A DNA stretch of 49,280 bases from Clostridiales bacterium (GTDB lineage Bacteria; Bacillota; Clostridia; Oscillospirales; Oscillospiraceae): positions 1-49,280 of the forward strand of contig JALERU010000035.1 in assembly GCA_022764045.1 (NCBI GenBank), read 5' to 3'. The translations under genes were made by a program, and so were the position numbers. Under the pieces are notes generated by a model. It ran no database searches, had not been told where the DNA came from, and worked only from the letters and a program-made list of their open reading frames with translations. Shown piece by piece: positions 34,224-42,969 of the stretch; within the stretch, counting starts at the first letter, position 1, and each line of letters opens with the position of its first letter.

Positions 34224-35225
34224 ATGAAACAGATCCTGATGATTGGCACCGGGGGGACCATCGCTTCGGAGATGACCGAGGCCGGCCTGGTGCCTGGGAT
34301 GACCGGGGCGGAATTTCTGCGGTACGTCCCCTCGGTGGAAAAGCTCTGTCAGGTGGACTGCCTTCAGGTCTGCAACATCGACTCCACCAACATGACCCCC
34401 GGCCACTGGCTGGCCATGGCCCAGGCGGTGGAGGAGCACTATGACGCCTACGACGGCTTTGTCATCTGCCATGGCACCGACACCATGGCCTACACCGCCG
34501 CGGCCCTGAGCTATCTCATTCAGGAAAGCCCCAAGCCCATTGTGCTCACCGGCAGCCAGAAACCCATCCATATGGACATCACCGACTCCAAGACCAACCT
34601 GCTGGACAGCTTCGCTGTGGCCTGCGACGGGCGGCTGCCGGGAGTGACCATCGTCTTTGGGGGAGCGGTGATCCTGGGCACCCGGGCCCGGAAGACCTAT
34701 TCCAAGAGCTACGGGGCCTTTTCCAGCATCAACTATCCCGTCCTGGGGGTGGTCCAGGAGGGGCGGCTGGTGCCATACATCCAGCCGCCGGTGGGGGCGG
34801 CCCCCCGGTTTTACCACAGCCTGAACCAGCGGGTCTCCCTGGTGAAGCTGATCCCCGGCCTCTCTCCGGCCTATCTGGAATTCGCCCTGCGGGAGAGCGA
34901 CGCGGTGCTGGTGGAGAGCTTCGGCGTGGGCGGTGTGCCCGCCGGGGACCAGGGAAACTTTTACGATCTGATCCGCCGGGCGGAGGAGGCGGGGAAGACT
35001 GTGGTGGTCTCCACCCAGGTTCAGAATGAGGGCAGCGACCTGGCGGTCTACAACGTGGGACACCGGCTGAAGACCGACCTGGGGGTGCTGGAGTCCTACG
35101 ACATGACCACGGAGGCCGCCGTGGCCAAGCTCATGTGGGCCCTGGCCCAGACCAAGGACCGGCGGGAAGTGGCAAAGCTCTTCTACACCCCTGTGGCCCA
35201 GGACATCCTGGGCCTGCCGGAATAA
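34224..35225 (+). CDS. ansA: L-asparaginase (type I, AnsA-like)
   Basis: It hydrolyses L-asparagine to aspartate and ammonia. The 333 residues, with no signal peptide, fit the cytosolic AnsA type. Signatures: GTGGTIASE (residues 7-15, nucleophile Thr), HGTDTMAYTAAAL (second catalytic Thr-Asp, about 91), and VLTGSQKP (about 111). A later FGVGG and STQV complete the dimer-site region. AAAAAAGGAGAGA precedes the ATG. It has its own promoter and a strong terminator, so it is monocistronic. Affinity for asparagine cannot be read from the sequence. Confidence 0.93.
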   Translation: MKQILMIGTGGTIASEMTEAGLVPGMTGAEFLRYVPSVEKLCQVDCLQVCNIDSTNMTPGHWLAMAQAVEEHYDAYDGFVICHGTDTMAYTAAALSYLIQESPKPIVLTGSQKPIHMDITDSKTNLLDSFAVACDGRLPGVTIVFGGAVILGTRARKTYSKSYGAFSSINYPVLGVVQEGRLVPYIQPPVGAAPRFYHSLNQRVSLVKLIPGLSPAYLEFALRESDAVLVESFGVGGVPAGDQGNFYDLIRRAEEAGKTVVVSTQVQNEGSDLAVYNVGHRLKTDLGVLESYDMTTEAAVAKLMWALAQTKDRREVAKLFYTPVAQDILGLPE

Positions 35226-35250
35226 GAGGGTGGCAACCGGAAACAATAAA

Positions 35251-35293
35251 ACCGGGCGCCCAGCGGATGCTTTCCGCTGGGCGCCCGGTTTTT
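35251..35293. terminator. Bidirectional terminator between ansA and the SH3b gene
   Basis: A 16-bp stem (35251-35266 with 35274-35289) with A-rich left and T-rich right flanks, serving both convergent genes. Confidence 0.9.
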
Positions 35294-35315
35294 ACATGGA
35301 CACCGAATCAAGAGA

Positions 35316-36104
35316 TCATTTCCGCCGGCGGAGCAGGACCACCAGCACCACCAGAATGGCGGCCAGCAGGCCGATGACCACGCCGATGAGGGCGGCGTTG
35401 AGCTGGGAGGCGGGGGACTGGTCCTGGACCTCCCCCGTCTCAGGCTGGCTCTTGGCATCCTCTGCCGGGGCGGTCTCCTCCGGCTGCTGGGGGTCGGGGG
35501 TAGAGGCCTCTGAGGCCTGGGCGGGCCGAGGGTCATAGGTGGTGGTCTCCACCAGGCAGACCCAGCCGGAGACGTCCTCATAGGTGGTGTAGCCCCACAG
35601 GGCCCCAGTGGAGGAGGTGTCGGTCTGGGTGATGTGCAGGCGGGTGTACATGGGGATGAGGGAGGAGCGGAGGACGGGGTATTCCGTCCCCGCTTGGGTG
35701 CGCATGTTCAGCCCCTGGCCGTCTTTGGCGTTGACGTACACGTCGTAGTTGGCGGCGGTGGGCCCCGAGGAGACCACCTTTCCTGTGGAGGTCACCCGCT
35801 GGGTCTCCACCAGGCAGACCCAGCCGGCGGTGCCGTCGTAGGAGGTGTAGCCCCAGGGGGCCCCGGTGGAGGAGGTGTCGGTTTGGGAGATGTGCAGGCG
35901 GGTGTACATGGGGATGGGGGTGGAACGCAGGGCGGCGTATTCCGTGCCAGGCCCGGACCGAAGGTTCAGGCCCTGGCCGTCTCGGGCCTGAACGGTGATC
36001 TCATAGTCCACCGCCGTGGGAGCGGCTCCGGCGGCGGGGAGCAGGCTCAGGGCCAGCAAAAGGGACAGCAGAAGGGATAGATACAGGGTGGTTCGTTGTT
36101 TCAT
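35316..36104 (-). CDS. Membrane-anchored surface protein with two SH3b-like repeats
   Basis: A 262-residue exported protein: signal peptide 1-28 (Leu-rich, cleaved about AGAAP), two SH3b-like repeats (about 34-100 and 121-190), a Pro/Glu/Ala-rich spacer (about 195-230), one transmembrane helix (about 236-258) and a basic end RRRK. There is no LPxTG motif, so the anchor is a transmembrane helix, not sortase. Both repeats contain IPMYTRLHI, TDTSSTGA and GWVCLVET, and are close enough to suggest recent duplication. SH3b domains bind peptidoglycan peptides. The start at 36104 has only a weak AGAGAGAA binding site. Role unknown; it may sense or hold the wall. Confidence 0.85.
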   Translation of the reverse strand: MKQRTTLYLSLLLSLLLALSLLPAAGAAPTAVDYEITVQARDGQGLNLRSGPGTEYAALRSTPIPMYTRLHISQTDTSSTGAPWGYTSYDGTAGWVCLVETQRVTSTGKVVSSGPTAANYDVYVNAKDGQGLNMRTQAGTEYPVLRSSLIPMYTRLHITQTDTSSTGALWGYTTYEDVSGWVCLVETTTYDPRPAQASEASTPDPQQPEETAPAEDAKSQPETGEVQDQSPASQLNAALIGVVIGLLAAILVVLVVLLRRRK

Positions 36105-36127
36105 ATCGGTTCTCTCTCTTTCTCAAA

Positions 36128-36151
36128 AATGGGGACAGCAATGGGGACAGC
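36128..36151. repeat. Short tandem repeat
   Basis: Two perfect adjacent copies of AATGGGGACAGC (36128-36139, 36140-36151) lie directly next to the GNAT stop codon. No role is evident. Confidence 0.7.
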
Positions 36152-36670
36152 TTACAGGGTCTTCTCCAGGCAAACCAGATTCACCCCGGGGATGCCGTTG
36201 AACTGGCAGGGGACGACGGAGACCTCTTGATAGCCCAACCGACGGTACAGGGCCCGGGCGCTGGTGTTGCGTTCGTTGGTGTCCATGCGGAGGTAGGGGC
36301 AGCGGTGGGCTCTGGCGTAGTCCTCGTAAAAGGCCACGAAGCGGGAGCCGTAGCCCCTACCCTTGACCTGGGGGTCCACCACCAGGGTGTGGAGGACCAT
36401 CACCTGGTCCGGGGGCGCGGCCTGGGTCCAGGCGGCGTCGGCGTAGACGGGGACCTGCTCTTGGTTAATTTTGGCGGTGGCGACGATCCGACCTTGATCC
36501 TCGGCCACGAACATATCCCCGGCCTGGATGGAGTCCAGGGCGGTTTGCCGGGTGGGGTAAATGGCCCGGTCCCATCCGATGGCGGCGCGGCCGGCCTCCT
36601 CTTCGGTGTGGATGTGGTCGTAGATGGCGGCGATCTGCTCCAGATCGTCCAGGGTGGCTTGTCGAAACAT
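36152..36670 (-). CDS. GNAT-family N-acetyltransferase
   Basis: Transfers acetyl from acetyl-CoA to an amine. The 172-residue protein shows the beta4-alpha3 acetyl-CoA loop VDPQVKGRGYGSRFV (R/QxxGxG/A, about residue 97-111) and the later core RMDTNERNTSARALYRRLGYQEV (in parts). The start at 36670 is preferred over the ATG at 36703 because AAAGGA lies 8 bases before it and the domain starts there (MFRQATLDDLEQ). It lies 29 bases after the small membrane protein gene and is probably cotranscribed with it. The substrate cannot be inferred. Confidence 0.88.
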   Translation of the reverse strand: MFRQATLDDLEQIAAIYDHIHTEEEAGRAAIGWDRAIYPTRQTALDSIQAGDMFVAEDQGRIVATAKINQEQVPVYADAAWTQAAPPDQVMVLHTLVVDPQVKGRGYGSRFVAFYEDYARAHRCPYLRMDTNERNTSARALYRRLGYQEVSVVPCQFNGIPGVNLVCLEKTL

Positions 36671-36699
36671 GGGGAGCATCCTTTCTCTGTTGGTTACGG

Positions 36700-37275
36700 T
36701 CATTGCAGCGTCCTGCGGTTGAGGGTTCTATGGGCGGTGCGGGCCTGCCGGCGCTCCAGCAGGGCGAGAATCCGGGGGCGGTTGTACCGCTGCATGAGAA
36801 CGAAAAGGGTGTCAAAGCAGGCGGCAGCCAGGGAGGTAAGGAGAAACACGGGCATGGCGCCAAACACCGGCGTCATGGTCAGGGGCAGAAAGCTCAGGAG
36901 CACGATGGCCTCATGGACCAGCTCCGCCTGGCACATGGCCTGGGCGATTTCCTCCAGGGAATGGGCCTGGAGGGAAAAGAGGGAGGGATTGTAGGAGGGG
37001 AGCTTGCCCTTCCATTTTTTCACCCTCAGGGCCTCATACAGAGGTCCCTCAAAGGCCCGGGGCCGGAACCAGGCTAAGTGGTAATCCACCTGGTTTTTCA
37101 GGGTCAGGTTGGCCAGCCCGCCCACCGCCAGGCGCATGGTCAGGTGATAGCTGGTGGTGCCAAAGGTGATGGCCAGGGAGAGCAGAAGCCCCGACGAGGT
37201 CTGCCGGTAGAACAGAGCGGCAGTCAGTGTCGCCGCCCAGCAGAGAACCGTCAGACGCTGGATTATTTTTGCCAT
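36700..37275 (-). CDS. Small membrane protein, weakly CrtO/acyltransferase-like
   Basis: This 191-residue protein has two hydrophobic N-terminal segments (about 10-45), a conserved-looking middle (FRPRAFEGPLYEALRVKKWKG ending at about residue 80, in two halves) and two more membrane segments (about 125-165). The middle WKxxLP-like motif recalls the glycosyl-diaponeurosporenoate acyltransferase (CrtO) group of small membrane proteins, a low-confidence likeness. There is no signal peptide distinct from the first helix. The start at 37275 has GGTGGTGA upstream; a longer frame to 37473 is unsupported. Function unknown. Confidence 0.7.
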   Translation of the reverse strand: MAKIIQRLTVLCWAATLTAALFYRQTSSGLLLSLAITFGTTSYHLTMRLAVGGLANLTLKNQVDYHLAWFRPRAFEGPLYEALRVKKWKGKLPSYNPSLFSLQAHSLEEIAQAMCQAELVHEAIVLLSFLPLTMTPVFGAMPVFLLTSLAAACFDTLFVLMQRYNRPRILALLERRQARTAHRTLNRRTLQ

Positions 37276-37466
37276 TGCAATCACCACCAATGCTTCCCCA
37301 AAGAATGGATAGGGGCCGCGGGAACCCCGGGGCGTAGGACGCCTTTTCTCCATTTTAACAGCCCGCCTGCCGGGTTTCAAGGGTCTAAGTGGGCGGTGCG
37401 GGGGGCTGGAGAGATCTTTCTGACCCGAAAGATGCCGTCTCCGTCCCGGACAGTTTTTCCAGGTGA

Positions 37467-37495
37467 TGGACAAATGGCGGGATTCGTGCTACAAT
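37467..37495 (+). promoter_or_regulatory. Promoter of the tagA-tmk-fthC-mltG-U32 run
   Basis: TGGACA (37467-37472), 17-base spacer, TACAAT (37490-37495), 55 bases before the tagA ATG. The upstream gene-free stretch (37276-37466) shows no other feature. Confidence 0.6.
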
Positions 37496-37549
37496 AATCC
37501 AGATTATACGCAGAAGATGGAGGCTCCCGCCGGCGGCGGGGGCGGAACA

Positions 37550-38293
37550 ATGGAGATGCAAACCGTGCGAAAAGAAATCATGGGAGTGTCCTTTGACGAT
37601 GTGACCCTGGAAGAGGCGGTGGCCACCGGCGAAAAATTGGCGGCGGGGCCGGGCTTTTCCTATGTGGTGACCCCCAACCCTGAAATTGTGAATATGGCCC
37701 GGCAGGCGGAGGACTATAGAAAAATCCTCAACGGGGCCGGGCTGGTCCTGCCCGACGGCATCGGTGTGGTTCACGCGGCCAAAATTCTGGGCACGCCCCT
37801 GAAAGGGCGGGTGCCGGGCATCGACTTTGCCTCGGGTCTGGTGGCCCGGCTGGCGGAGACCGGCGGAAAGCTCTTCCTGCTGGGGGCCAAGCCCGGCGTG
37901 GCGGAGCAGGCGGCGGCCAACCTGAAGGGGCGCCACCCGACCCTGACCATCTGCGGCACCCACGACGGCTACTTTCAGGACAGCGGCCCGGTGGTGGAGC
38001 AGATCAAGGGGGCCGGGGCCGACGTGGTCTTTGTCTGCCTGGGGGCCCCTAAGCAGGAGAGGTGGATGGCCCAGCACGGCCCGGAAACCGGCGCCCACCT
38101 GATGGTGGGTCTGGGAGGCGTGCTGGACGTCTACGCCGGTAACGTGAAGCGGGCCCCGGCAGTGTGGCAGAAGTTGGGGTTGGAATGGTTTTACCGTTTG
38201 CTCCGGCAGCCCAGCCGTCTGGGCCGAATGGCCAAGCTTCCCCTGTTTCTGGTGGCGGCGGCTAAGGAAAAGGGAAGGCGGGGACGAGCATGA
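37550..38293 (+). CDS. tagA: WecG/TagA-family glycosyltransferase (N-acetylmannosaminyltransferase-like)
   Basis: TagA adds N-acetylmannosamine to GlcNAc-PP-undecaprenol, the first committed step of teichoic-acid linkage units, on the inner membrane face. The 247-residue GT26 protein has the typical TPNPEIVNMARQ (about 42-53), LVLPDGIGVVHAAKILG and RVPGIDFASGLV, then FVCLGAPKQERWM (about 160) and VGLGGVLDVYAGNVKRAP. The start at 37550 follows GGGGGCGGAA; earlier in-frame ATGs lie at 37516 and 37466 but are not better placed. The 3' end overlaps tmk by ATGA. In a Clostridium-type wall the product may prime another wall polymer. Confidence 0.92.
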   Translation: MEMQTVRKEIMGVSFDDVTLEEAVATGEKLAAGPGFSYVVTPNPEIVNMARQAEDYRKILNGAGLVLPDGIGVVHAAKILGTPLKGRVPGIDFASGLVARLAETGGKLFLLGAKPGVAEQAAANLKGRHPTLTICGTHDGYFQDSGPVVEQIKGAGADVVFVCLGAPKQERWMAQHGPETGAHLMVGLGGVLDVYAGNVKRAPAVWQKLGLEWFYRLLRQPSRLGRMAKLPLFLVAAAKEKGRRGRA

Positions 38294-38976
38294 AGAAAGG
38301 ACGCTTAATTGTGCTCGAAGGGACCGACGGTTCCGGGAAATCCACCCAGTTCGCCCGACTGTGTTGGCGGGCCGAGCATGAGGGGATCCCCTTCCAGCGG
38401 CTGGTTTTTCCCCAGTACCAGGAGGAATCCTCCGCCCTGCTGCGGATGTACCTGAAGGGGGAATTTGGCAAAAAGCCCGAGGATGTGAACGCCTATGCCG
38501 CCTCCAGCTTTTACGCCGTGGACCGGTATGCCTCCTGGAAAAAGGTATGGCAGGGCTATTATGAGCAGGGAGGCCTGGTGCTGGCCGACCGGTACACCAC
38601 CTCCAACGCGGTCCATCAGTCCAGCAAGGTCCCCCCGGAGGAACGAGCGGAATTTTTCCAGTGGCTTTTCGACTTTGAGTACCAGCGCCTGGGGCTTCCG
38701 GCCCCGGACCTGGTGATCTACCTGGACATGCCCACGGAAAAGGCGGTGGAAATGCTCCGCCAGCGGGAGGCCGACACCCACACCACGGGAGACATCCACG
38801 AGACCGACAGCGCCTATCTGGCGGCCTGCCGGCAGGCCGCCCTGGAGGCGGCGGCGTGTTACGGCTGGACCAAAATCGCCTGCCTGGACCAGGCGGGTCA
38901 ACTACGGCGGATCGACGAGATCCACCAGGAGATCTGGCGGGCGGCGAAGCCCCTGCTGGAAGCAAAGGAGACGTGA
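38290..38976 (+). CDS. tmk: Thymidylate kinase
   Basis: It phosphorylates dTMP to dTDP. The 228-residue P-loop protein starts LIVLEGTDGSGKSTQFARL (about residues 5-23; P-loop GTDGSGKST) and has the DRYTTSNAVHQ motif (about 99) plus a lid region. Families usually have GxDGAGKST; here the loop is GSGKS, also seen in longer Firmicute forms. ATGA overlap with tagA, then 3 bases to the fthC-like gene, show cotranscription. Regulation by the common upstream promoter is inferred. Confidence 0.92.
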   Translation: MKKGRLIVLEGTDGSGKSTQFARLCWRAEHEGIPFQRLVFPQYQEESSALLRMYLKGEFGKKPEDVNAYAASSFYAVDRYASWKKVWQGYYEQGGLVLADRYTTSNAVHQSSKVPPEERAEFFQWLFDFEYQRLGLPAPDLVIYLDMPTEKAVEMLRQREADTHTTGDIHETDSAYLAACRQAALEAAACYGWTKIACLDQAGQLRRIDEIHQEIWRAAKPLLEAKET

Positions 38977-38979
38977 AGA

Positions 38980-39570
38980 ATGGGAACCGAAGTTGCTAAA
39001 GTGAAAAAAATCCTCCGGCAGCAGATCCGGGAGGCTATGGACGAGCTCACCGACCAGGAAAAGGCCTGGTCCGACGGGGAGCTCATCGCCCGCTTTTTCG
39101 AGCACCCCAAGCTGGCCGAGGCCCAGACCGTGATGGCCTATTACGGCGTGGGAAATGAGATCTGCACCCAGGACCTGCTCCAGACCCTGCTGGACCAGGG
39201 GAAGACCCTCTGCCTGCCCAAGTGCCTGCCCGAGCACCAGATGGAGGCCAGGGCTATCACCAGCCTTTCCGACCTGGAGCCCGACAAATACGGCATCCCC
39301 GCCCCCAAGGACACCTGCCCGGTGGTGGCGCGGGAAAAGCTGGACCTGATCCTGGTGCCCGGCCTGTGCTTTGACAGCCGGGGCAGCCGTTTGGGCCAGG
39401 GCGGGGGCTATTACGACCGCTATCTGGAGGACTATGAGGGGGTCACCATCGGCCTGTGCCGGGAGGACTTTTTTCAGGTGAACTTGCCCCGGGAGCCTCT
39501 GGACGCCTGGGTGCGCTTTGTCCTCACCGAGGAGGGCCAGGTCTGGCCTATGAAAGACCCCATCGACTAA
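38980..39570 (+). CDS. fthC: 5-formyltetrahydrofolate cyclo-ligase
   Basis: It converts 5-formyl-THF to 5,10-methenyl-THF with ATP, recovering the folate stored as folinate. The 196 residues have the C-terminal hallmark GQGGGYYDRYLEDY (about 141-154) and the earlier LILVPGLCFDSRG; the basic N-terminus (KKILRQQIREAMDEL) contacts ATP. The ATG at 38980 follows AAAGGAGACG. It lies directly after tmk, which fits a thymidylate/folate grouping. Confidence 0.93.
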   Translation: MGTEVAKVKKILRQQIREAMDELTDQEKAWSDGELIARFFEHPKLAEAQTVMAYYGVGNEICTQDLLQTLLDQGKTLCLPKCLPEHQMEARAITSLSDLEPDKYGIPAPKDTCPVVAREKLDLILVPGLCFDSRGSRLGQGGGYYDRYLEDYEGVTIGLCREDFFQVNLPREPLDAWVRFVLTEEGQVWPMKDPID

Positions 39571-39623
39571 GTTTTGGTCAGGAAATCCACAGACCCCGCC
39601 GGGGCCTGTGAAGGAGGTACGAT

Positions 39624-40730
39624 ATGGAACGAGATACCAGAAGACACCGCCCGGAGGAGCCGGAGCGCCGTCCCCGCCCTCAGCAGCGGCGGAGAAAGCG
39701 GAAACGCTCCCCCTTGTCCAACTCCATGCTCTATATTGTGATGGTCTGCGCCATCTCCATGGTGCTGGCCGCCGTGGGCTGGTCCTTTGCCAACGACATG
39801 CTGGCCCTGAACAAGGAGAAGACCACCGCCACCATTGTGGTCAACGAGGACAAGGACCTGGACAGCGTGGTTAAACAGCTCAAGGAATACAACATCATCA
39901 AATACGGGGGCCTGTTTCGGATGTTCTCCGCCTTTTCCGGGGGGAGCGATAAGATCGCCCAAGGCACCTATATGATCGACACGGACATGGACTACCGGGC
40001 CATCCTCAACAGCCTGGGCTCCAACTCCTCCAACCGGAAGGAGGTCTCGGTGACCATCACCGAGGGCATGACGGTCCGCCAGATCTTCAAGCTCTTAGAG
40101 GAAAAAGGCGTCTCCACCGTGGCGAAGCTGGAGGACATGGCCGCCAACCACGACTATGCTTTCTCCTTCCTCCAGGATATCCCCCTGGGAGAGCCCAACC
40201 GGTTGGAGGGTTACCTCTTCCCCGATACCTATGACTTCTATATGGGCGAGGACCCCAAGTATGTCATCAACAAGATGCTGGTGAACTTCGACAGCAAGGT
40301 GGACGACGCCCTCCGCCAAAAGATCTGGGATAAAGGATACTCCATCCAGGATATCCTCAACATCGCCTCCATGATCGAAAAGGAGACCGACGGCAGCGAC
40401 CGCACCACCATCGCCTCGGTCATCTATAACCGTCTGAACAACCCCGGCGCCGGTACAGCGGGCTATTTGCAGATCGACGCCACCATCCAGTACGTGCTGC
40501 CCGATGACCAGATCGTCACGAAAGAGGACTACCACACCGTGGACAGCCCCTATAACACCTATGAACACAAGGGCCTGCCTCCCGGACCGGTGGCCAACCC
40601 CGGCCTGGAGTCCATCATGGCCGCCCTGAACCCCGAGAGCACCAATTACTATTACTACGCTCTGGGCGATGACGGCGTGCACCACTTCTTCAACACCCTC
40701 AGTGAGCACGAAGCCTTCCTGAACAGCTAA
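39624..40730 (+). CDS. mltG: Endolytic peptidoglycan transglycosylase MltG
   Basis: MltG (YceG) cuts nascent glycan strands on the outer face of the membrane and so helps set strand length. The 368 residues have a basic cytoplasmic start (RRRKRKR), one transmembrane segment (about 36-58), a LysM-like region and the catalytic domain with MIEKETDGSDRTTIASVIYN (catalytic Glu, about residue 253), IQYVLPDD and GLPPGPVANPGLESI. The closing FFNTLSEHEAFL is typical. GGAGGTACGAT precedes the ATG. It lies 53 bases after fthC and 8 bases before the U32 peptidase gene, a known neighbour pair in Firmicutes. Confidence 0.95.
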   Translation: MERDTRRHRPEEPERRPRPQQRRRKRKRSPLSNSMLYIVMVCAISMVLAAVGWSFANDMLALNKEKTTATIVVNEDKDLDSVVKQLKEYNIIKYGGLFRMFSAFSGGSDKIAQGTYMIDTDMDYRAILNSLGSNSSNRKEVSVTITEGMTVRQIFKLLEEKGVSTVAKLEDMAANHDYAFSFLQDIPLGEPNRLEGYLFPDTYDFYMGEDPKYVINKMLVNFDSKVDDALRQKIWDKGYSIQDILNIASMIEKETDGSDRTTIASVIYNRLNNPGAGTAGYLQIDATIQYVLPDDQIVTKEDYHTVDSPYNTYEHKGLPPGPVANPGLESIMAALNPESTNYYYYALGDDGVHHFFNTLSEHEAFLNS

Positions 40731-40738
40731 GGGTGACC

Positions 40739-41953
40739 ATGGAGAGGAAACTGGAATTGCTGTCCCCGGCAGGGGATTGGGAACGGCTGGAGATGGCCGT
40801 GGCCTATGGGGCCGACGCGGTCTATCTGGCGGGAGACACCTTCGGCATGCGCTCCTTCGCGGGGAATTTCTCCCCGGAGGAGCTCCGCCGGGCGGCGGAC
40901 CTGTGCCGGAACAAGGGGGTCGCCCTCCATGTGACCTGCAACACCATGCCCCGGAACGACGAGGTGGCCCGGCTGCCCCAGTGGTTAGAGCTGCTGGAGG
41001 AGGCCGGCGTCACCGCCGTGATCCTGGCCGACGTGGGGGTGCTGGCCCTGGCCAAGGAATACGCCCCCTCGGTGAAGGTACACATCAGCACCCAGGCCAG
41101 CATTGTGAATTATCAGGCCGCCCGGGCCTGGCACGACCTGGGGGCCGACCGGGTGATCCTGGCCCGGGAGCTGACCTTGGAGGAGATCGCTGAGATCCGG
41201 GCCAAGACCCCCAAAAGCCTGGAGATCGAGACCTTTGCCCATGGGGCCATGTGCGTGTCCTATTCGGGCCGGTGCCTGCTGTCTAACTACATGACCGGCC
41301 GGGACTCCAACCGGGGGGCCTGCGCCCAGCCCTGCCGCTATCAGTACGCCCTGGTGGAGGAAAAGCGGCCGGGAGAATATTTCCCGGTGTATGAGGACGA
41401 GAAGGGCACCTACATTATGAACTCCCGGGATATGTGCATGATCGACCACATTCCCGATCTGATCGCCGCCGGGGTGGACTCCCTGAAAATCGAGGGCCGG
41501 GCCAAATCGGCCTATTACGCGGCCATCGTCACCGGGGCCTACCGCCACTGCATCGACGATGTGCTGGCGGGCCGTCCCCTGGACCCCACCTGGCGGGATG
41601 AGGTGGAAAAGGTCAGCCACCGGCACTACTCCACCGGCTTTTTCTACGGCCAGCCCGGCCAGTTCACCGAGGACGCCCGGTACATCCGGGACTGGCAGGT
41701 GGTGGCCGTGGTGGAGGACTGCGACGAGAGGGGCCTTGCCACCGCCTCTCTGCGGAACAAGTTTGCCGCCGGGGACGCCATCGAGCTGGTGGGACCGGAT
41801 GTGAAGCCGGTGGCCTTCCACGCACCCATGATGGAGGACGAGGAGGGCTTCCCTCTGGAGGAGCCTCGGCACCCTCAGATGAAATTCAAAATTCAACTGC
41901 CCTGCCCCGCGCCCCGCCTCTCCTTTTTGCGGGCTTGCCGAGAGAATTCGTAA
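40739..41953 (+). CDS. U32-family peptidase / RNA-hydroxylation-type protein
   Basis: U32 proteins were named for collagenase activity, but several (TrhP/RlhA, UbiU) act in tRNA/rRNA hydroxylation or quinone synthesis. The 404-residue protein starts LELLSPAGDWERLEMAVAYG, and has the barrel and the cysteine signature RDSNRGACAQPCRYQY (about residue 190-205), as well as SLKIEGRAKSAYY. Because it lies downstream of mltG and has this length, the TrhP-like tRNA-hydroxylation role is plausible but not proven. The ATG at 40739 with AAGGGTG upstream is chosen over a GTG at 40733. The C-terminal tail is short but not clearly frameshifted. Confidence 0.86.
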   Translation: MERKLELLSPAGDWERLEMAVAYGADAVYLAGDTFGMRSFAGNFSPEELRRAADLCRNKGVALHVTCNTMPRNDEVARLPQWLELLEEAGVTAVILADVGVLALAKEYAPSVKVHISTQASIVNYQAARAWHDLGADRVILARELTLEEIAEIRAKTPKSLEIETFAHGAMCVSYSGRCLLSNYMTGRDSNRGACAQPCRYQYALVEEKRPGEYFPVYEDEKGTYIMNSRDMCMIDHIPDLIAAGVDSLKIEGRAKSAYYAAIVTGAYRHCIDDVLAGRPLDPTWRDEVEKVSHRHYSTGFFYGQPGQFTEDARYIRDWQVVAVVEDCDERGLATASLRNKFAAGDAIELVGPDVKPVAFHAPMMEDEEGFPLEEPRHPQMKFKIQLPCPAPRLSFLRACRENS

Positions 41954-41984
41954 AAGCAGAGCATACAACCAAACCAAGGAAAGG

Positions 41985-42035
41985 GAGCGCACCGTGGGGG
42001 TGGATCAGGAATCCGCCTGGAGGGTGCGCTCTTTT
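41985..42035 (+). terminator. Terminator between the U32 gene and the AAA ATPase gene
   Basis: Stem GAGCGCACC/GGTGCGCTC (41985-41993 with 42023-42031), a folded 29-base inner part, then TTTT. It separates the tagA-U32 run from the ATPase pair. Confidence 0.7.
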
Positions 42036-42072
42036 CTGCAGAGAAGCAGGGCTGCCTTGAGAGGAGGTCCCC

Positions 42073-42969
42073 ATGAAAGCCTATTTGACCCGCTTTACCA
42101 TCCCGTCTAAGGCGACCCAGGAAGCCGCATTGGAACAAGCGGTGAACAACCGCACCTGCTACAAGAATCTCTATCCCTTTCACGTCTTTCCCAGCTGGGA
42201 GGGGGAGAGCCTGACCTTCGGGCCCATCACCGTGCTCTACGGCGGCAACGGCTCGGGGAAAAGCACCCTCCTGAACCTCATTGGGGACAAGGTGGGTCTG
42301 GCGCGGCGGAGCCCTTACAACCGGGCGGCCTTTTTCCGGGACTTTGTGGAGCTGTGCCGGTGCCAGGGGGCCGAGCGGGTGCCCCAGGGCAGTCAGGTGC
42401 TCACCAGCGACGACGTCTTCGATGACCTGTTGGACCTGCGCAGCCTCAACGACGGCATCGACCTGGCCCGGGGGGAGCTGCTGGGGGAGTACCGGAGCCT
42501 GCGGGAGAGCGGTTTTCAGTTAAAATCCCTGGAGGATTATGACCAGCTAAAACGGGTGATCGCCGCCAAACGGAAGAGCGGTTCGGCCTTTGTCCGCCAG
42601 GAGGTGGGGGTCAACATAAGGGGGAAGTCAAACGGGGAGACTTCCTTCCACTATTTTACCAACCGCATCACCGAGGGCCGCCTCTACCTGTTGGACGAGC
42701 CGGAAAACAGCCTGTCGGCGGCTTACCAGCGGGAGCTGGCCAGGTTTTTAGAGGACTCGGCCCGGTTCTACCGCTGCCAGTTCATCGTGGCCACCCATTC
42801 CCCCTTCCTGCTGGCCATGAAGGGGGCGGTGGTCTACAACTTGGACGAGAGCCCCATCGCCCCGTGCCCCTGGCAGGAGCTGCCGGCGGTGCGGGCGTGG
42901 TACGCCTTCTTCCGGGCCCACCGGGAGGAACTGGAGGCCCATGGAAAAGGAGAAGGCGAATGGACTTAA
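42073..42969 (+). CDS. Small AAA ATPase (AAA_21/ABC-like) paired with a membrane papain-like protein
   Basis: A 298-residue ATPase. Walker A GGNGSGKSTLL (about residue 57), a signature-region loop, Walker B LYLLDEPENSLS (about 211) and the switch histidine THSPFLL (about 242) place it with the AAA_21/SMC-like ABC ATPases found in Old-family, anti-phage and DNA-repair proteins. The insertion between the Walker motifs is about 150 residues, helical, with no nuclease domain. AGGAGGTCCCC precedes the ATG. Its last 10 bases overlap the start of the permuted papain-like gene, which carries its own AAAGGAG, so the two are coupled. Alone it would be a housekeeping ATPase; the partner makes a two-component system likely. 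Confidence 0.85.
   Translation: MKAYLTRFTIPSKATQEAALEQAVNNRTCYKNLYPFHVFPSWEGESLTFGPITVLYGGNGSGKSTLLNLIGDKVGLARRSPYNRAAFFRDFVELCRCQGAERVPQGSQVLTSDDVFDDLLDLRSLNDGIDLARGELLGEYRSLRESGFQLKSLEDYDQLKRVIAAKRKSGSAFVRQEVGVNIRGKSNGETSFHYFTNRITEGRLYLLDEPENSLSAAYQRELARFLEDSARFYRCQFIVATHSPFLLAMKGAVVYNLDESPIAPCPWQELPAVRAWYAFFRAHREELEAHGKGEGEWT

Noticed and set aside
41880-41953. Frameshift at the end of the U32 gene
   Set aside because: The tail reads a little oddly, but the frame closes at a normal total length and I see no clear continuation in another frame.
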